NCBI RefSeq assembly: GCF_018873765.1
Contig: NC_057918.1
Location: 11,230,862 to 11,294,861 of the forward strand
DNA length: 64,000 bases
Direction: 5' to 3'
Source: Telopea speciosissima
Lineage: Eukaryota; Streptophyta; Magnoliopsida; Proteales; Proteaceae
The translations under genes were made by a program, and so were the position numbers. The notes beneath the pieces are model-generated. The model was not told where the DNA came from. It did not search any database and saw nothing but the letters and a program-made list of their open reading frames with translations. This document shows positions 50,301-62,700 of this stretch, piece after piece (position 1 is the stretch's first letter; each line of letters opens with the position of its first letter).

Positions 50301-53300
50301 TATTTTAAGCTTTGAAGACTCTAGTTTACCCATGGTACAAAGCATAGTTCGAGAACTCGCGAGATCTCGACCGAGATCTCATTTTTTTGGGAGGTCGAGT
50401 TGAGTTGGTATACGAGTTCTCAAATTACATTTTCTCGATTGAGATCTCGGGTAACTCGAGATCTTGGGTCGACCTAGATCTCGACCCATCTACTTCTTTA
50501 AAAGTCATCTAACTCGACAGAACTCAATATTTCTCAATCGAGTTCTGTCCAAAAGTTATTTTCTTTCCCATTTGAAGGCTGTGACTCATTTTACCTCTAG
50601 ATATCAAGTTGTAACCTGCGGGAGAGTTGATTCAGCTACACATCTTCAAGATTCATCTCAAATTTGAAGGATTCAACTCTTATATGCTTGCCGTGGAGCA
50701 CTATATGCAACAGTGCAGCAAAAATATGTCATGGGAAGACTATGTGGCACTACTGGGGACTGAATACTAGATTCAAACTCAGTTTATGTAATGATAGTTG
50801 TAATTTGTAACATTTCTAATGCTTATTTAAGTTGTTTAGTACGGCGTAGCCTACCAACTGAAGGTCCGAAGTAAAACTCCTATTTGGACTTCGTTTTTGT
50901 AAAATCTGATAATGCCATTGTGTTTCAATGGCCTAAAATAGGCTGAATACCAAGTTTCAGATCCAAACTAGGTCTAAAACCCACCGAGTTGAGGTTTCGA
51001 GTTGAAAAAAAAATGCACCAACTCGACCGAGATCTCGGTTTTTCCCAGGGTCGAGTTCCGAGTTTTAGTACCTTGGTACAAAGAGGGAAGTTTGTTAAGC
51101 AAATGAGTACAACAACAACAACAATCCTTATCCCAACTGAATGAGGTCGCCTACGTGGATCCTTACCCTCCAATCAGCTCTGTTCGAGGTCATACTTGAT
51201 ACAGGGCCTAAGCTATGCATGTCTTTTCTCAGCACTTCTCCTATAGTCATATTAGGTCTGCCCCTGGCTCTTTTAGCCCCTTCAATCAGAATCAAATCAC
51301 TCCTCCATACTGGAGCATCTAAAGGTCTCCGTTGAACATAGTCATGCCACCTCAAACAACTCTCATAGCTTGTCATATATTAGTGCTACCCAAGTCCGCT
51401 CTAATATGGTCACTCCTTACTTTATCCTTCCTAGTTTTGCCATACATCCATCTCAACATCCTCATCTCCGCTACACTTAGTTTATCTATATGACGCTTCG
51501 TAATTACCCAACATTCCGCACCATACATCATAGCCAATCGTATGACTATTCTATAAAATTTTCCTTTAAGTTTTAAAGGGATATGTTGATCACACAACAA
51601 TTTGAACGCACCTCTCCACTTCATCCATCCTATTTTAATTCTCTATGAAACATCATCCTCTCTATCACATTCTTTATGTATGATTGAGCCCAAATACCTA
51701 ACACAATCACTTTGCAGAATCTCCCTCTCATCAATTTTCACCATCTCATTATCTATCATAGTATGAATAAAGTTAACACACCATATACTCCATCTTCGTT
51801 CTACTTATCTTAAAAACCTTTGATTCCAAGGTTGATCTCCATAACTGTAACTTAGCGTTAATCCCTACTTTTGTCTCATCGACCAAAATAATATCATCAG
51901 CAAAAAGCATACATTAAGGAACCTTATCCTGAATGTCTCTAGTTAAACCATCCATGATAAGCACAAACAAATAAGGGCTTAAAGTTGATCCATGATATAA
52001 CCCAATTGTAATTGGGAATTCACTACCTTGACCCCCCACGGTTCATACTGGTCACCAAGCCATCATACATATTAATTATGTCCACATATTTACTTGAAAC
52101 ATTTCTCTTCTCTAGTACATGCTAGATTAACTCTCTTAGGACTTTGTCATAAGCTTTTTCTAGGTCAATAAAGACCATATGAAGATCCTTCTTGCAAACT
52201 CTAAATCTTTCCCGAGCCTCCTAAGTAAAATAGCTTCTGTTGTAGATCTACCTCATAGAACGAGCTCTCGTCGAGATCTCGGTAATATCTCATTTTTTTT
52301 GAAGGTTTGAGACGAGACCTAATACGAAATAAAAAAAAGACAGCGACTCGACCAAGATTTTGTCTCGGTTCAAGATCTCGATTCAACCGAAACCAGACAA
52401 ACCATAAAAGGCCCTTATCTCGATCGAGACCAGTCGTGATTTCAATAGGTCTCGGTCATCTCGGTGGGAAAAGCTACGGACTTCCAAAAATTGATCTCTT
52501 TTCCCATTTTTGATGGAAAATCGCCGGATTACTCCAAGAAACTCGTGGAAACATCGATCTACAATGAGATTGCAGTGATTTGAAGAAGATTGGAGGATTC
52601 CAAGGATAGGGCCTATTAGAGACCGTGAACGTTGTAGAATGTCAATCTAGGGTGCTAAGTCAAACTCCTATTTAGACTTCGATTCCTCAAAATCTGATAG
52701 TGTCATTATGTTTAAATGGCCCAAAATAGGCTGTATACCAAGTTTCATGATATTACTAGGTCAAAAACCCACCGAAACCAAGCAACAAGTTCAACAAAAA
52801 AATGCACCAACTCGCAGAGAGCTCGGCCCAACTCGGTTTTATGCCTGTTCGAAACCAGGTCCAAAACCGAGACCTTGAACCATGATCTACCTGGCATAAA
52901 ACCACATTGCTTCTTAGAAAATACTAGTTTGTCGTCTTAGGTGGGTTTCAATAACCCTCTTCCATAATTTCATAGTATGACTCATTAGTTTTATGCCTCT
53001 ATAGTTATTGAGCTCTGATTATCACCTTTATTTTTGTACATCGGGACCACTATGCTTCTTCTCCATTCATCTGACATTATGCTTGTGTTCATAATCTTGT
53101 TAAACAATTTAGTTAACCAAGATAAACCACATATTCCTAAGCTCTTCCATACTTCTATTGGGACCCCATCCGAGACGGGTGCCTTGCATACTTTCATCTT
53201 TCTTAAAGCTTCTTTAATTTCAGACACCCTAATTTTTCTTATATATGTATGCCAAGTGGTCTCTTGATGAGTAATGTAATATTCCGGGCCACTATTACTG

Positions 53301-56300
53301 ATGCAGTGTAGGGCTAGTCCAAAAAGGCCCTTATGTAATTCACGTGGGCCAAAATATAGTCAGCTCAAACCAGGACCAATTCTGTCCGACGGATTTAGTG
53401 ACAGTTTAGCCCATATTTGGGCCCATGTAATGATTTTAATTAAGCTCAGTAGTCCAGCTGTATTCTGCCCCAAGTTAACCATTGAACAGCCAGTCAAAGA
53501 GGAGATGATCTTCAGATTTCGTGGGACCCATCAGTAGACTATGTGTGGAGATCTTCTTGGAGTATTAGTTTGTGGGGCCCATGGACAGCTGGCGTGTGAA
53601 GGAGAATAGAAGTTGTTCACATCCTTATCTACTTTCTATTTCATTGCAATACCTAATTAGTTAGATTTAGTTTCCAATTTCAGTTCCCAGTTTTAGAAAG
53701 TAGGAGTTTCTAATTTATTGGGTTTATATCTTGTAAAAGGTAGGGATTTGTTTTGGATTTGGCAGGCATATGGGAGGTTCTATTCCCCATTGATTTTGTA
53801 ATTGACATTACTTTATTATAAATAGAAGAATGGAGAACATGCTCCATACGATTTTTTAAAAATAAAAAAAGGAGTTGTGTTACAACCATGAATATTGTGA
53901 GAGACAGTGGAGTAGGAGAGAGTCCTATGTGAGGTGAGATGCCTAGGAGAGAAGGAAAGAGTCCAAGTGAATTAAAACTCCATTTCTGTTTAGTTCAAAT
54001 CTCTCCACCAAGATAAGTGTTTTACCTTTTATAATCTCTTTCTTCCTGGACACAATCAACTACCATGTTAGATTTCAGACAAGACATTAGATTGTCTGTA
54101 ATTATTCACCCCCTTAAATCAAGGTTAAACCCCATGCAGATGCTCTGTTTAGGAGGTTGATTATCATATGAGGACACTGTTACATCACAGCATCCAGTCA
54201 TTGGGTTACTGAGAAATTTGTCGGCCAGACTCTTCTCTCTATTTGTCACCTTCTACGGTTCTACCATAATTTCAAGTGAATCTAGCGTTCTGATCTACAG
54301 ATCTGTGAAATCTCCTAAAAGTAGGATCTTGACTTGCTACTTTCTGATTTAACTCATAAGTCCAGAGATCCCACCATTGAATGTCCAAGTAATTTTGGGC
54401 TTTATTCTTTCAACTGTGTAATATAATCGACCAAAATCTTGTTCACATCTGACCATTGGATCTTGAGTTCAAAATATTTAACCAAATCTGGTGTAAAAGG
54501 TGCCCTGTGGTCCCCTATTTGTTGAGTGGGAATTGTAATCTGCTGAAAGGGTAATCCTGCTCTACATTAATTACTCGAGATGTCTTGCGACCTACAGTAA
54601 GGGTGCATTTGTATCCTCGAAGCAACAAAGTCACTTGGTTTTTGTGTACAACACATGAACATCTAAATTGATATGAGATGGAGCCTGAAAAGCAATGTAA
54701 TCTTCTAATTGAGCTCAGTTTTTTCCTCAAATCCCCTGGAAATTGAAACTCTCCTGTAAAATCCACTTTGTCACTGCCTGGTTCACCCGCCAAAAGATGT
54801 CCATGTAAAATTTTACATTAGTCTACAGTTTTCAAGTATTTTTTCCCTGGAAAATTTGCAGCAGGTAAATTTTCCAAGTGGAACAAAACAGGGTGAGTGT
54901 AATTTGTTCAACTCCACCAAATATCGAAATTAGTGTCCTGTGTCAGTACAGATGGAGCCTAGTACTATATAGATGAGTCCTGGTAACCTGGCAGCCATGG
55001 TTTGAACTGACAAATAAACCTGCTTAATGATTGAAATACTGAGCCTAGCAAACTCTCAATTAAATGTCACTATTGAATAAGCAAACAGAAAAAATTTACA
55101 TGATGTCACAGAGAAACATCCTAATAGCATTAAAACACTGCAAGATGCATAGAGAAACATAAAACTGGATAAGAAGATGCAATCTGTCACAATCTAAAAA
55201 TTGGAGACCAAATTTTTAATAGACTTTACCTCCCCATAGAAAGTACACCTCTTACGTGCTTCACATGACTAAATTCACCAACAACAGTTTTTACAGCTTC
55301 CTCTCTTTGCTCATTGTTCAAAGGAGCTGTTCTGCCACCTACTACATCAGCCACTTGAGCAACAAAACCCTTATCGACCTGCATCCAGTCATTCATTGCC
55401 ACACATGAGAGACTAAATCTATTTTTCATAAGCAAGTCACAATTCTGAAGGTTTAAGTGATTACCCGGAAAAAGTGATTAGTATTATAGCATCCCATGCG
55501 AACAAGTTTGAATATGTGCTCAACTGTTTTGGGGGCAACGTCGGGGAAAAATCCAAACTCAATATCTCCATAATTTGTCTGCATTCCAAATGAACCATAC
55601 AATTGGAAGATCTCATCAGAGACAAAACCGAATTACTTAATGCATAAGAAACATGTCACGAGACTAGAAACTTTAAGGAGTGTCAATAAAGAAGTCAATT
55701 GCATATTTTGGTCAAAGGTAATTTACTAAATTTCTCATAAGTCATAAGACTAATAGCATGAGAAGAAAGAGTAATAGAAATTGCAAGAATAATTTTGTAA
55801 CACCTCATATAGAGCAAACTATTTGATCAAAGTATTCTGACAGTTTGAATTTGATACCAACCAGCTGGGTCAGTTCCAGTGATATACTAAAATGAACTTT
55901 TGTATAGTTGAGATGTAGGGTACATAGTTTGATAAATCTAAAAGAAATAGATTACATGTACGTCACTAATATAAGATAAAGAGATTAACAAGGATGTGGT
56001 GAATGCAATTGGTTTTGTAAGGAGAAAGTACATGTGCCCTATCAGATTATATCCAAACCAGCCTCACTTCAAGCACAAGTGCTATAGGCCCTAACACATC
56101 ATGTGGCAATGGTAGTAAAGTTCTATCTCTCTTTATTAGACAACTGGCTTCTATTGGATCAAGAAATTTGAAACGACACTAACTTAAGTGCTGATAACCC
56201 CAATTAGTTGGGATGGGAATTCAATAAAGAAGGCTTTTACTTATGGAAAACTATGACAGAATTGAAAAGACTAAAAAATAGATTACTACAATGAGGTTTT

Positions 56301-57378
56301 TCCAACACCCCCCCCCCCCAAAAAAAAAAAGAAGCAACAATATAGTGCAGCCATAGGTTCAATAAAACTATTAGGATCTGATCAGGAACTAAGAGAAATA
56401 ATGAATAACTAACTGAATAGCAAAATTATTCAAGAGAAAACTGAAACGGATCAAGTGATTCAAATCTTTTGAACCTTATTTGTTCTAATTGGACAGCAGC
56501 AACCGAAAAGGAAAACTAATTAAAGCTAATAATCAACCTAACTGCAACCTAAGGTATGCCTTCTGCAATAAACCAATTAAACCTCATCAGTTTCATAAAA
56601 CCAAAAACATCACTTAATATCCAATCATCCAGGCCCATATGCAGGCTTAACTCATATAACTATGCTGACTTGACTCCTTTGACACAATAATAGAAATAAT
56701 AAGCAGAAATAAAACTCAAATCGTGTGGACTAAACTCCATTATTGGATTTCTAATTTTTTTCTCAGCTCATTATAACCACAACCCATTGAAACTAATAGC
56801 CCAAAATCTATTAACCAACGTAACCAGGGTGCATTAATCCTCCTTTTTCACAAGCATGCTGACTCAAGGATAGTCTTTCAGATTTCATTGCACACAGGGC
56901 CTCATTCACACTATTGGCAGATTTGAAAGGCCAAATTAAGGGCACAGTTGGGTTTTCTAAATCAGATGCATCACTCAAGCTCCACTAGACTGCAAAAAGG
57001 GGGCTATTGTCCATAAAATCTCTCCACATCCAATATTGCAGCTGATCAAGCTTGAATATGCTTTCTAGCTGAATACAAGAAGTTTGAAGGACGACAAGTG
57101 CAACAAAAATTTATATACTTATAATCAACAAATATATGAGATATTCAAGCCACCAATTGTTCATATATTCATTGTTGAACAGTGATCGACACTGAAAAGG
57201 GGGGGTTGAATCAGTGGACTTTAAAACTTTTTTCCCTCAACAGCAAAGAGACGCTCTAATCGTGCAAACAAACCTGAAAAACAACACGAGCCGATCCGAG
57301 TTCAGAATCCTCAGAGAAAGCTCGAGTAAACGCGAAAGAGATGCAAGCAAGGATCCAAACCCAATCACTGGTTCGCAT
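47357..57378 (-). CDS. CYP23: Peptidyl-prolyl cis-trans isomerase CYP23 (secretory cyclophilin)
   Basis: A 224-residue cyclophilin; Arabidopsis CYP23 has 226. Cyclophilins catalyse proline isomerisation during protein folding. Eight exons with GT-AG introns and matching phases: 57274-57378, 55465-55578, 55230-55378, 48864-48936, 48672-48761, 48039-48078, 47470-47552, 47357-47377. The N-terminus ([20 protein letters not shown]) is a signal peptide, so the protein probably acts in the secretory pathway. The fold begins [31 protein letters not shown] keeps the Arg, Phe and Gln of the cyclophilin active site. [21 protein letters not shown] follows. The C-terminus ([25 protein letters not shown]) is a charged helix typical of CYP23. 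The ATG at 57378 is preferred because it puts the signal peptide first. Exon 8 encodes only six residues plus stop. Intron 3 is 6.3 kb of transposons. Confidence 0.93.
49140..49560 (-). mobile_element. LTR-like segment, probable solo LTR
   Basis: Read on the minus strand it has the layout of a plant LTR: TTTCCTATTTGGGAATTG and similar U3 motifs, a TATAAATA box (49362-49369), then a transcript-like R/U5 region. The exact ends and a target duplication were not resolved. No polyprotein is next to it. Confidence 0.4.
49630..49801. repeat. Perfect 43-bp minisatellite, four copies
   Basis: The 43-bp unit, starting ACTTTGATCACATGTCTTTG and ending CAGGAC, is repeated four times without a mismatch at 49630, 49673, 49716 and 49759. 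There are no spacers, so it is not a CRISPR-type array. Identity of the copies implies recent expansion. Confidence 0.95.
50343..51073. mobile_element. MULE-like non-autonomous element, copy 1
   Basis: A 731-bp element rich in GAGATCTCG motifs, flanked by exact TGGTACAAAG (50333-50342 and 51074-51083), a 10-bp target duplication in the range left by Mutator-like transposases. It begins CATAGTTCGAGAACTCGCGAG; the right end, reversed, is a looser version. It shares CCTAAAATAGGCTG, ATACCAAGTTTC, AAAACCCACCGA and ATGCACCAACTCG with copy 2 at 52254. No coding capacity. Confidence 0.7.
51105..53280 (-). mobile_element. RTE-type LINE remnant, reverse transcriptase
   Basis: Degenerate RTE-clade non-LTR retrotransposon, minus strand. 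From its 5' side: [48 protein letters not shown] (about 52991-53240), a frameshifted [12 protein letters not shown] stretch, GFMPG interrupted by the element at 52254-52883 and resuming as [15 protein letters not shown], then [15 protein letters not shown] (near 52150), the catalytic [10 protein letters not shown] (FADD at 51893-51904), the [16 protein letters not shown] stretch and the tail [17 protein letters not shown]. It ends in GTT units (51109-51124), the short microsatellite tail typical of RTE. Several stops and frameshifts make it inactive. 5' truncated near 53280. Confidence 0.85.
52254..52883. mobile_element. MULE-like non-autonomous element, copy 2, nested in the RTE LINE
   Basis: A 630-bp relative of 50343-51073, flanked by GATCTACCT on both sides (52245-52253 and 52884-52892), a 9-bp target duplication. 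It begins CATAGAACGAGCTCTCGTCG; the right end reversed reads ATGGTTCAAGGTCTCGG, an approximate terminal inverted repeat. It splits the conserved [11 protein letters not shown] motif of the LINE reverse transcriptase, so it inserted after the LINE. Confidence 0.75.
53299..54060 (+). mobile_element. LTR-like segment, ends unresolved
   Basis: Starts near TGATGCAGTG and carries plant-LTR style sequence (AGTTTCCAATTTCAGTTCCC, AGGAGTTTC, TTATATCTTGTAAAAG), a TATAAATAG box at 53818-53826 and a transcript-like region after it. It abuts the truncated 5' end of the RTE LINE. A matching CA end and target duplication were not found. Confidence 0.35.
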
Positions 57379-57506
57379 TTTGCCGGGTGCTTTGGCGCGA
57401 GACCTCAGTACAAAGTCTTCGGAGTTCGGGCCAAATCGTCGTCTCACCTGCTCGCTCGCTGCGCAGGGAAGACCGGAATCGGGAGAGAGGGATAAGAAAC
57501 AAAAAT

Positions 57507-57585
57507 AAGTGGGCCTGGGACGCCCAGCCCGTAATATTTACGGGTTTTGGCCGGATTAGTCCAATACGAAGTGGGCCTATATCAT
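57507..57585. promoter_or_regulatory. Site II (TGGGCY) motifs at the CYP23 promoter
   Basis: GTGGGCCTGGG and CCCAGCCCG (about 57508-57531) and GTGGGCCTAT (about 57570) lie 130-200 bp upstream of the CYP23 ATG. TGGGCY motifs are common in promoters of housekeeping plant genes and are bound by TCP factors. No TATA box is evident here. Confidence 0.4.
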
Positions 57586-57589
57586 AAAA

Positions 57590-59658
57590 GGAGCTCAACA
57601 TTTCATATATTATTAAAAATAAAGGTTGTTTACATTTAGCACATAACCCCATCTTAGTTTTTTTCCTCTCGGGATTGCTAGCTAATGTTGTCAACCTAGA
57701 AACCAAAACTGAAAATCGGCCTTTAAAAGCATACAGTAGTAAATTGGTTCGGTTTTGATTTCAAATGTTGGAAACTTTTCTTGGTTTGGTTTCATTTCGT
57801 TCCGTTTCCATGACTAAAATCATTGAATTGAACTGAATTAATTATTTTTGAAACGGATAAGATATCAAGTAACATTATATATATTTTTTATTATTTCAAT
57901 CAAGATGAAAAATTCAATTCCTTTTCAATTTTTGGAAAAAAGTTTTGTGGTTATGATCCTAACAAATAACAGATTTTTGTTTTGTTTTATGAAGATGTAA
58001 AAAGTTGGCTCAAAATCCTAGAATAGGACCTAAATCGAATATGAACCAAATGTGAAATCAAATATAAACTGAAAACCCAACCGAGTTGGTTTAGTTTTGT
58101 TTTTTGAAAGTTTTTTCCTATTTTTGGTTCAGTTCGATTTTGTTTTTTTTTTTATTTTATATTTTGTATCTTGAACCAACCCAAATAACCAAAACTATGG
58201 AATAGATTGGGGATAAAGACGCATTTCTAAATTTCCTCTCACAATGCAAGCCATTCTCAATATAAACCCATATACAAAATATCTTATTAGATTAAGATCC
58301 TTGATGATTTTTTTTTTTTATCATCTCCTGTCAAGGGCCTATAGGCCACTAGGGGTTGGCATCCCAATTCAAGGAAGGGTGGCTAGGCGTGGACGTGTTG
58401 GGGAGAGGGGAAGGGGAAGAGGAAGGAGAGGAATAGCAAGATCTACACAGCTGATGAAAATGAGGAGACTCTAACTTACGACCTCTCCCTAGACTTAGGC
58501 CAGCACTCTACAGCAATGGCAGCCACCACCACGCCAAGAGGGGACATAGCATGTATGTTCTCAGAAAATCACGACCCGTTGGATCCAATAAATTTCCCAA
58601 AACCATAGTTGGTCGACCTTTGCATCTATTCCACTATTGATTAGGCCATCAAACACATGGTTGCTTGAATGGTCCTTGTATGCAAATCATAACTTATATG
58701 GTACAATACATGGGGATCTGGGCTCAGGCTGGGCCAGGAAAATTTAGGCCATACCCTTCAACCCAGATGGAGACACACTAATTGGGCTGAAACATTGGCC
58801 TTGCCAAATGATAAGTGCTCTTGTTCCGGTCTATTGGGCCCACGATGGTACTAAGCCCAGTTCAAGGTTGTATGGGCTTAGCCTTAGATCGGGGCTCTAT
58901 CCATTAGTTCCTTCGCCATTATAGAGAAATTAAGCTCACATTAAACAAAGAAGGTTTTTCTGTTTTTAATGTCATAGAGAGGTGGTGGTGGTGGTAAAGA
59001 ACCAAAAATGTTAATATATCCTTGATAGTTGATAACATAAGGGTCACTATTATTCATGTAAGTACGTATTGAGTTACATAAATGGACTTTCCTTTATACA
59101 TAAGAAATCAATCTACGACGATCAATGACGATGGAAAATGACGGTGAAGGCATGACGTGTCCACGTGGATGGGTTTACTTATGTCCGACCCATTACAAAT
59201 CATCATTAATTGGAGCTTTTAAATAATATAATAATGGTGTAAGTAACACAAAGAAGAGATATTTAAAATTTGACTAATGAGAAAGAGTTAATCGAGACTA
59301 ATAAAAGCCACATGGAAGAACTTCCAAAAGGTAGAGATTAGATTAGATTAGATATATGTGTTGTTTTGAGCTTCCACGGGGGCAGTAGCAATGTAGCAAA
59401 AAATAATTAATGTTAGGCAAACGTCACCTTCCTCATTCCGTATCAAACCCATAAGAAAGATCAGAAAAAAATAGTTATAGAAACCCCCAAATCCCAATTT
59501 GTAATAGGAATTTGATCCTAATAAACCAATTTAAACTCTCTTTATCTCTCCCATAACCAATTTTGCCTTTATGTCATCTTCACTCACCGACGTTAAAGAT
59601 GAGAAGAGGGGACACGAAATCCGTGAATTTCGCCTAACCAAAAATAATCCAAAATATC

Positions 59659-59660
<2 letters not shown>
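57590..59660. other. Intergenic region with dispersed repeats
   Basis: No gene recognised. GGTTCGGTTTT/TTGGTTTGGTTTC repeats occupy about 57730-58200, a SINE-like segment lies at 58305-58555, and TGGGCTGGGC-related fragments lie near 58730-58880. Confidence 0.4.
58305..58555 (-). mobile_element. Possible tRNA-derived SINE
   Basis: Read on the minus strand, a tRNA-like head (GGTGGCTGCCATTGC, GTAGAGTGCTGGCCTAAG, then AGTTAGAGTCTCC as a degenerate B box) is followed by a CT-rich body and an A tail (T run at about 58308-58319 on the plus strand). No target duplication was resolved. Confidence 0.4.

Positions 59661-59661
<1 letters not shown>

Positions 59662-59715
<54 letters not shown>
59662..59715. 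repeat. (TA)n microsatellite
   Basis: A continuous TA run of about 53 bp. The Ile-Tyr repeat frames across it on both strands are artefacts. Confidence 0.92.
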
Positions 59716-59720
<5 letters not shown>

Positions 59721-62700
59721 GGAGGTGATGATGATAATGGCTTTGGTCCATTAAGATTAGAGGAAGAAAGAGGCCGGCCAAGCATCTCTTTCTTTCTTTC
59801 TTTCTTTCCTTCTTTCTTTGAGTGGTTTATATTATTAATTCTTAAGCATGACCTTTCATATCTATCATTTCAATCAATGGCTTTCACCTTCCAAAGGGTG
59901 ATTATTGATTGAGATTAAGATAGCTAGATGCGATGCCCTTCTTCATGTTGTTAACTTGTTATTGTCAAAGTGACGTGGGAGTTTGAACATTTGGTGATCA
60001 TCATCATCATCATCATCATCAGTTACTCTGAAAACAAAGTTTGAATTGAAGACCCCAAATCTTTTCCCTTAAAACCTCTCAAAAGTGGTGACTAGTGAGA
60101 GGGGGGGAGGGGGGGAGGGGGGGGGGGGACCCTCTTTGTTTGCATGACTTGTGAGACAAGGCTGCTGCAGGTTTTGGTTTACTAATCTTGGAACCTCAAA
60201 TCAAATCATGAAATCATGAAATCATGAATTATGTATGTAGGATGAACTAACTATACGAACTACCTTCCCTTCATCATCTCTCTTAATAATGACTGCCCTC
60301 TTAAATGGTTGAAGAATCAATTTATAAGGGAAGAAAGAGCTACGTGTCCAACACCCCACTTGAGAGGTGACTTTGGATGTGATAAGCTAGCTTTGGAATG
60401 CTGAAATGTATTCCATTCCAACCTTCACTTCATTCACATCTGCTTTTCATGATATTCCCATGTTTGGCCTTCTAGACTCTGTTTTTAGGCTTAAAATCAC
60501 TGTTTAGTTTACTGCTTGACTCGGGTTATGAGTGAGTGAGTTATCACACTCACTCATATACTTCCCCCCTTTTTTGTTTATTGGGGGTGGGGGGGGAATG
60601 TTTGGCTATGGATATGTTCCTTTTTGTCTTCTTTGGTAAAGTTTTCATGATTCATAAATCAAATGAAGCCTTTTCATGTAAGGATAATTTAAAAACTTAG
60701 AATCAGATACGGGATTGATCTTCTTCGATTCTTATTCAAATTGTCTCAGAATTTGATAGGAGATTGATCAGACATAACTAGAATCATCCTGACTCAATCA
60801 AACTTGGTCTAACTCGATCAAAATTAGGGTTAACCAGAAACAACCCTCATCGATTCTAAGTCAAACCGATCGATTCAACTAATTCCAATTTTTAAAACAA
60901 TGCATATAAGTCATCCTCATCTTTTTCTTTCTCTTCCGTCTCTTTTACACATTACCATTTTGAAATTTCATTGTTCTTACTTGATATTCTATGCCTTCCC
61001 CTCAAATATTCTAAAAGTTATACCTAAATGGATTGAGTTTTCCTTCATTGATGGTGAAGGATGAATCCCCTCACCATAAGTATATAAATTTAAAGTCCAA
61101 TCATAAAATCATATCACCAATAAAAAAGAAATTCATCATTCTCTAAGGTTAAAGAAACTTTTGTCTATCCATAAAACACTAATTATTGCAATTTAGACTA
61201 TGACCCAAAGCTATGAAACCCCATGCGCCCTCTATTTGGCTTAGCTTATGACCTTTTATTACACCACAAAAAAGAAGGAAGAAAAAGGAAGAAGAAGATG
61301 TCAAATATTACGGATCCATGATCCATGGATGTTAAATATAGGTAAACAAACCGGGTTAGCAGCATGGAACCCATTGGCCCATATTCCTTATTTGTTTCGC
61401 CCACTGATCATTTTGCTTCCTTTTTAGTGTTAGGTAGACTGAGAAGGAATGAGTGCATTCCTAAACAGTTAACAGTTACATTACGCAAAGCACAATCTCC
61501 CATTTTTCAATTATTATATTTGGTGGTGGTGGTTTGTCTTTCTATGACTTTTATGTACTTAATTATCCCCTTTCCCCCACCTCCTCCTTAACAAGTCAAT
61601 AGTGAACACGATAGACGACCAAACAATCTCTCTCACTCACAATTGTTCCTCCTTGCTCCTATATGTAAGTCAAGCTTTCTAAAGAGTATTTTAAGGGCAA
61701 ATTTTCTCTTTTTTTAATTTGTTAAAAATGTTTTTGTTCTCTTTGCCGACTAACTATGATAATATACCATGTAAATAGAATAATTACTCTTTTAACACGA
61801 TTTTTTTAGAATGATTTCAAACAAAGTAAGTGTGTTTAATGTTTCAGTTTCGGTTAAACAGTCTAGTTCACTTTCAACTATTTAATTAAACGGTATCAAT
61901 TTTAAAAGTATAATCGAACCATTTATTAAACGATTTTTAACAATTTTGATTTAAAGAAAATTCAAATTCATGATTGTGTCTCATCTAATTTTCTAAAATG
62001 ATGATAATTGAGCAAAACATAAATATTCTATTCTTTTTATTTTATTTTTTTGTTGGAGAAAGTTTTCTTTCACCATGCGGCCGTTCTAAAGTTCACAAAC
62101 CCCTATAGGGTTTTATTATGTTCCTTAAGCTGTAGCATTATAGACTGTATTGTTACTCTTGCTCCTATCGGGATAAATTTGACCCCTTTCCTTGCTATTT
62201 TGATCATTTTTTTTTCATTTTCAATCGCATCGAGTCCATTTTTTACGACCAACCTCCATAACACCCTTTATTTTAACTCATTATATTCAGGAGTAGGCTC
62301 ATTAATTGCATTGAGCGGTCCGGAGGGGACCACCATGGTTCCTCTCTTCTCAAGAATCCATACATCATTTATCAGTGTATGGACAGCTATCTCTCAAGCA
62401 CAGGTTTAGGTTCGGCTTCAATGAAAAAATGTATACAATGATGGAGAGAGAATCTTTTCTTCCATGATGTAACCTTACTATTCCGACTCTTGAACAGATG
62501 AGTTTCATTATTAACTCTTATCCTTTATTGTATGAAGTCAGAAACATCTTCCCTAGTTTAATCAAAAGGTCATATGTTATGACTTAAGATGTTCTCTCTT
62601 CATCAACGATGATGAAAAACTTGATCATTTTTTTCAAGGAAAAAAAAAAAACGTTGCTTTACTTGTGTGGTTCTTACACCTAGACATGAGAACGTACAAA

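Larger units (their letters stand above)
48937..55229 (-). other. Intron 3 of CYP23, transposon-filled
   Basis: A 6.3-kb intron holding, in order, an LTR-like segment, a 43-bp minisatellite, two MULE-like elements, an RTE LINE and a second LTR-like segment. The flanking exons remain intact and in phase, so splicing evidently tolerates it. Confidence 0.85.

Noticed and set aside
59571-59912. 113-codon frame across a TA repeat
   Set aside because: A large part of it is the (TA)n microsatellite and no domain is visible.
62050-62409. 119-codon frame near the right end
   Set aside because: Hydrophobic from T-rich sequence, no ATG-supported context, no recognised family and no splice or neighbour evidence.
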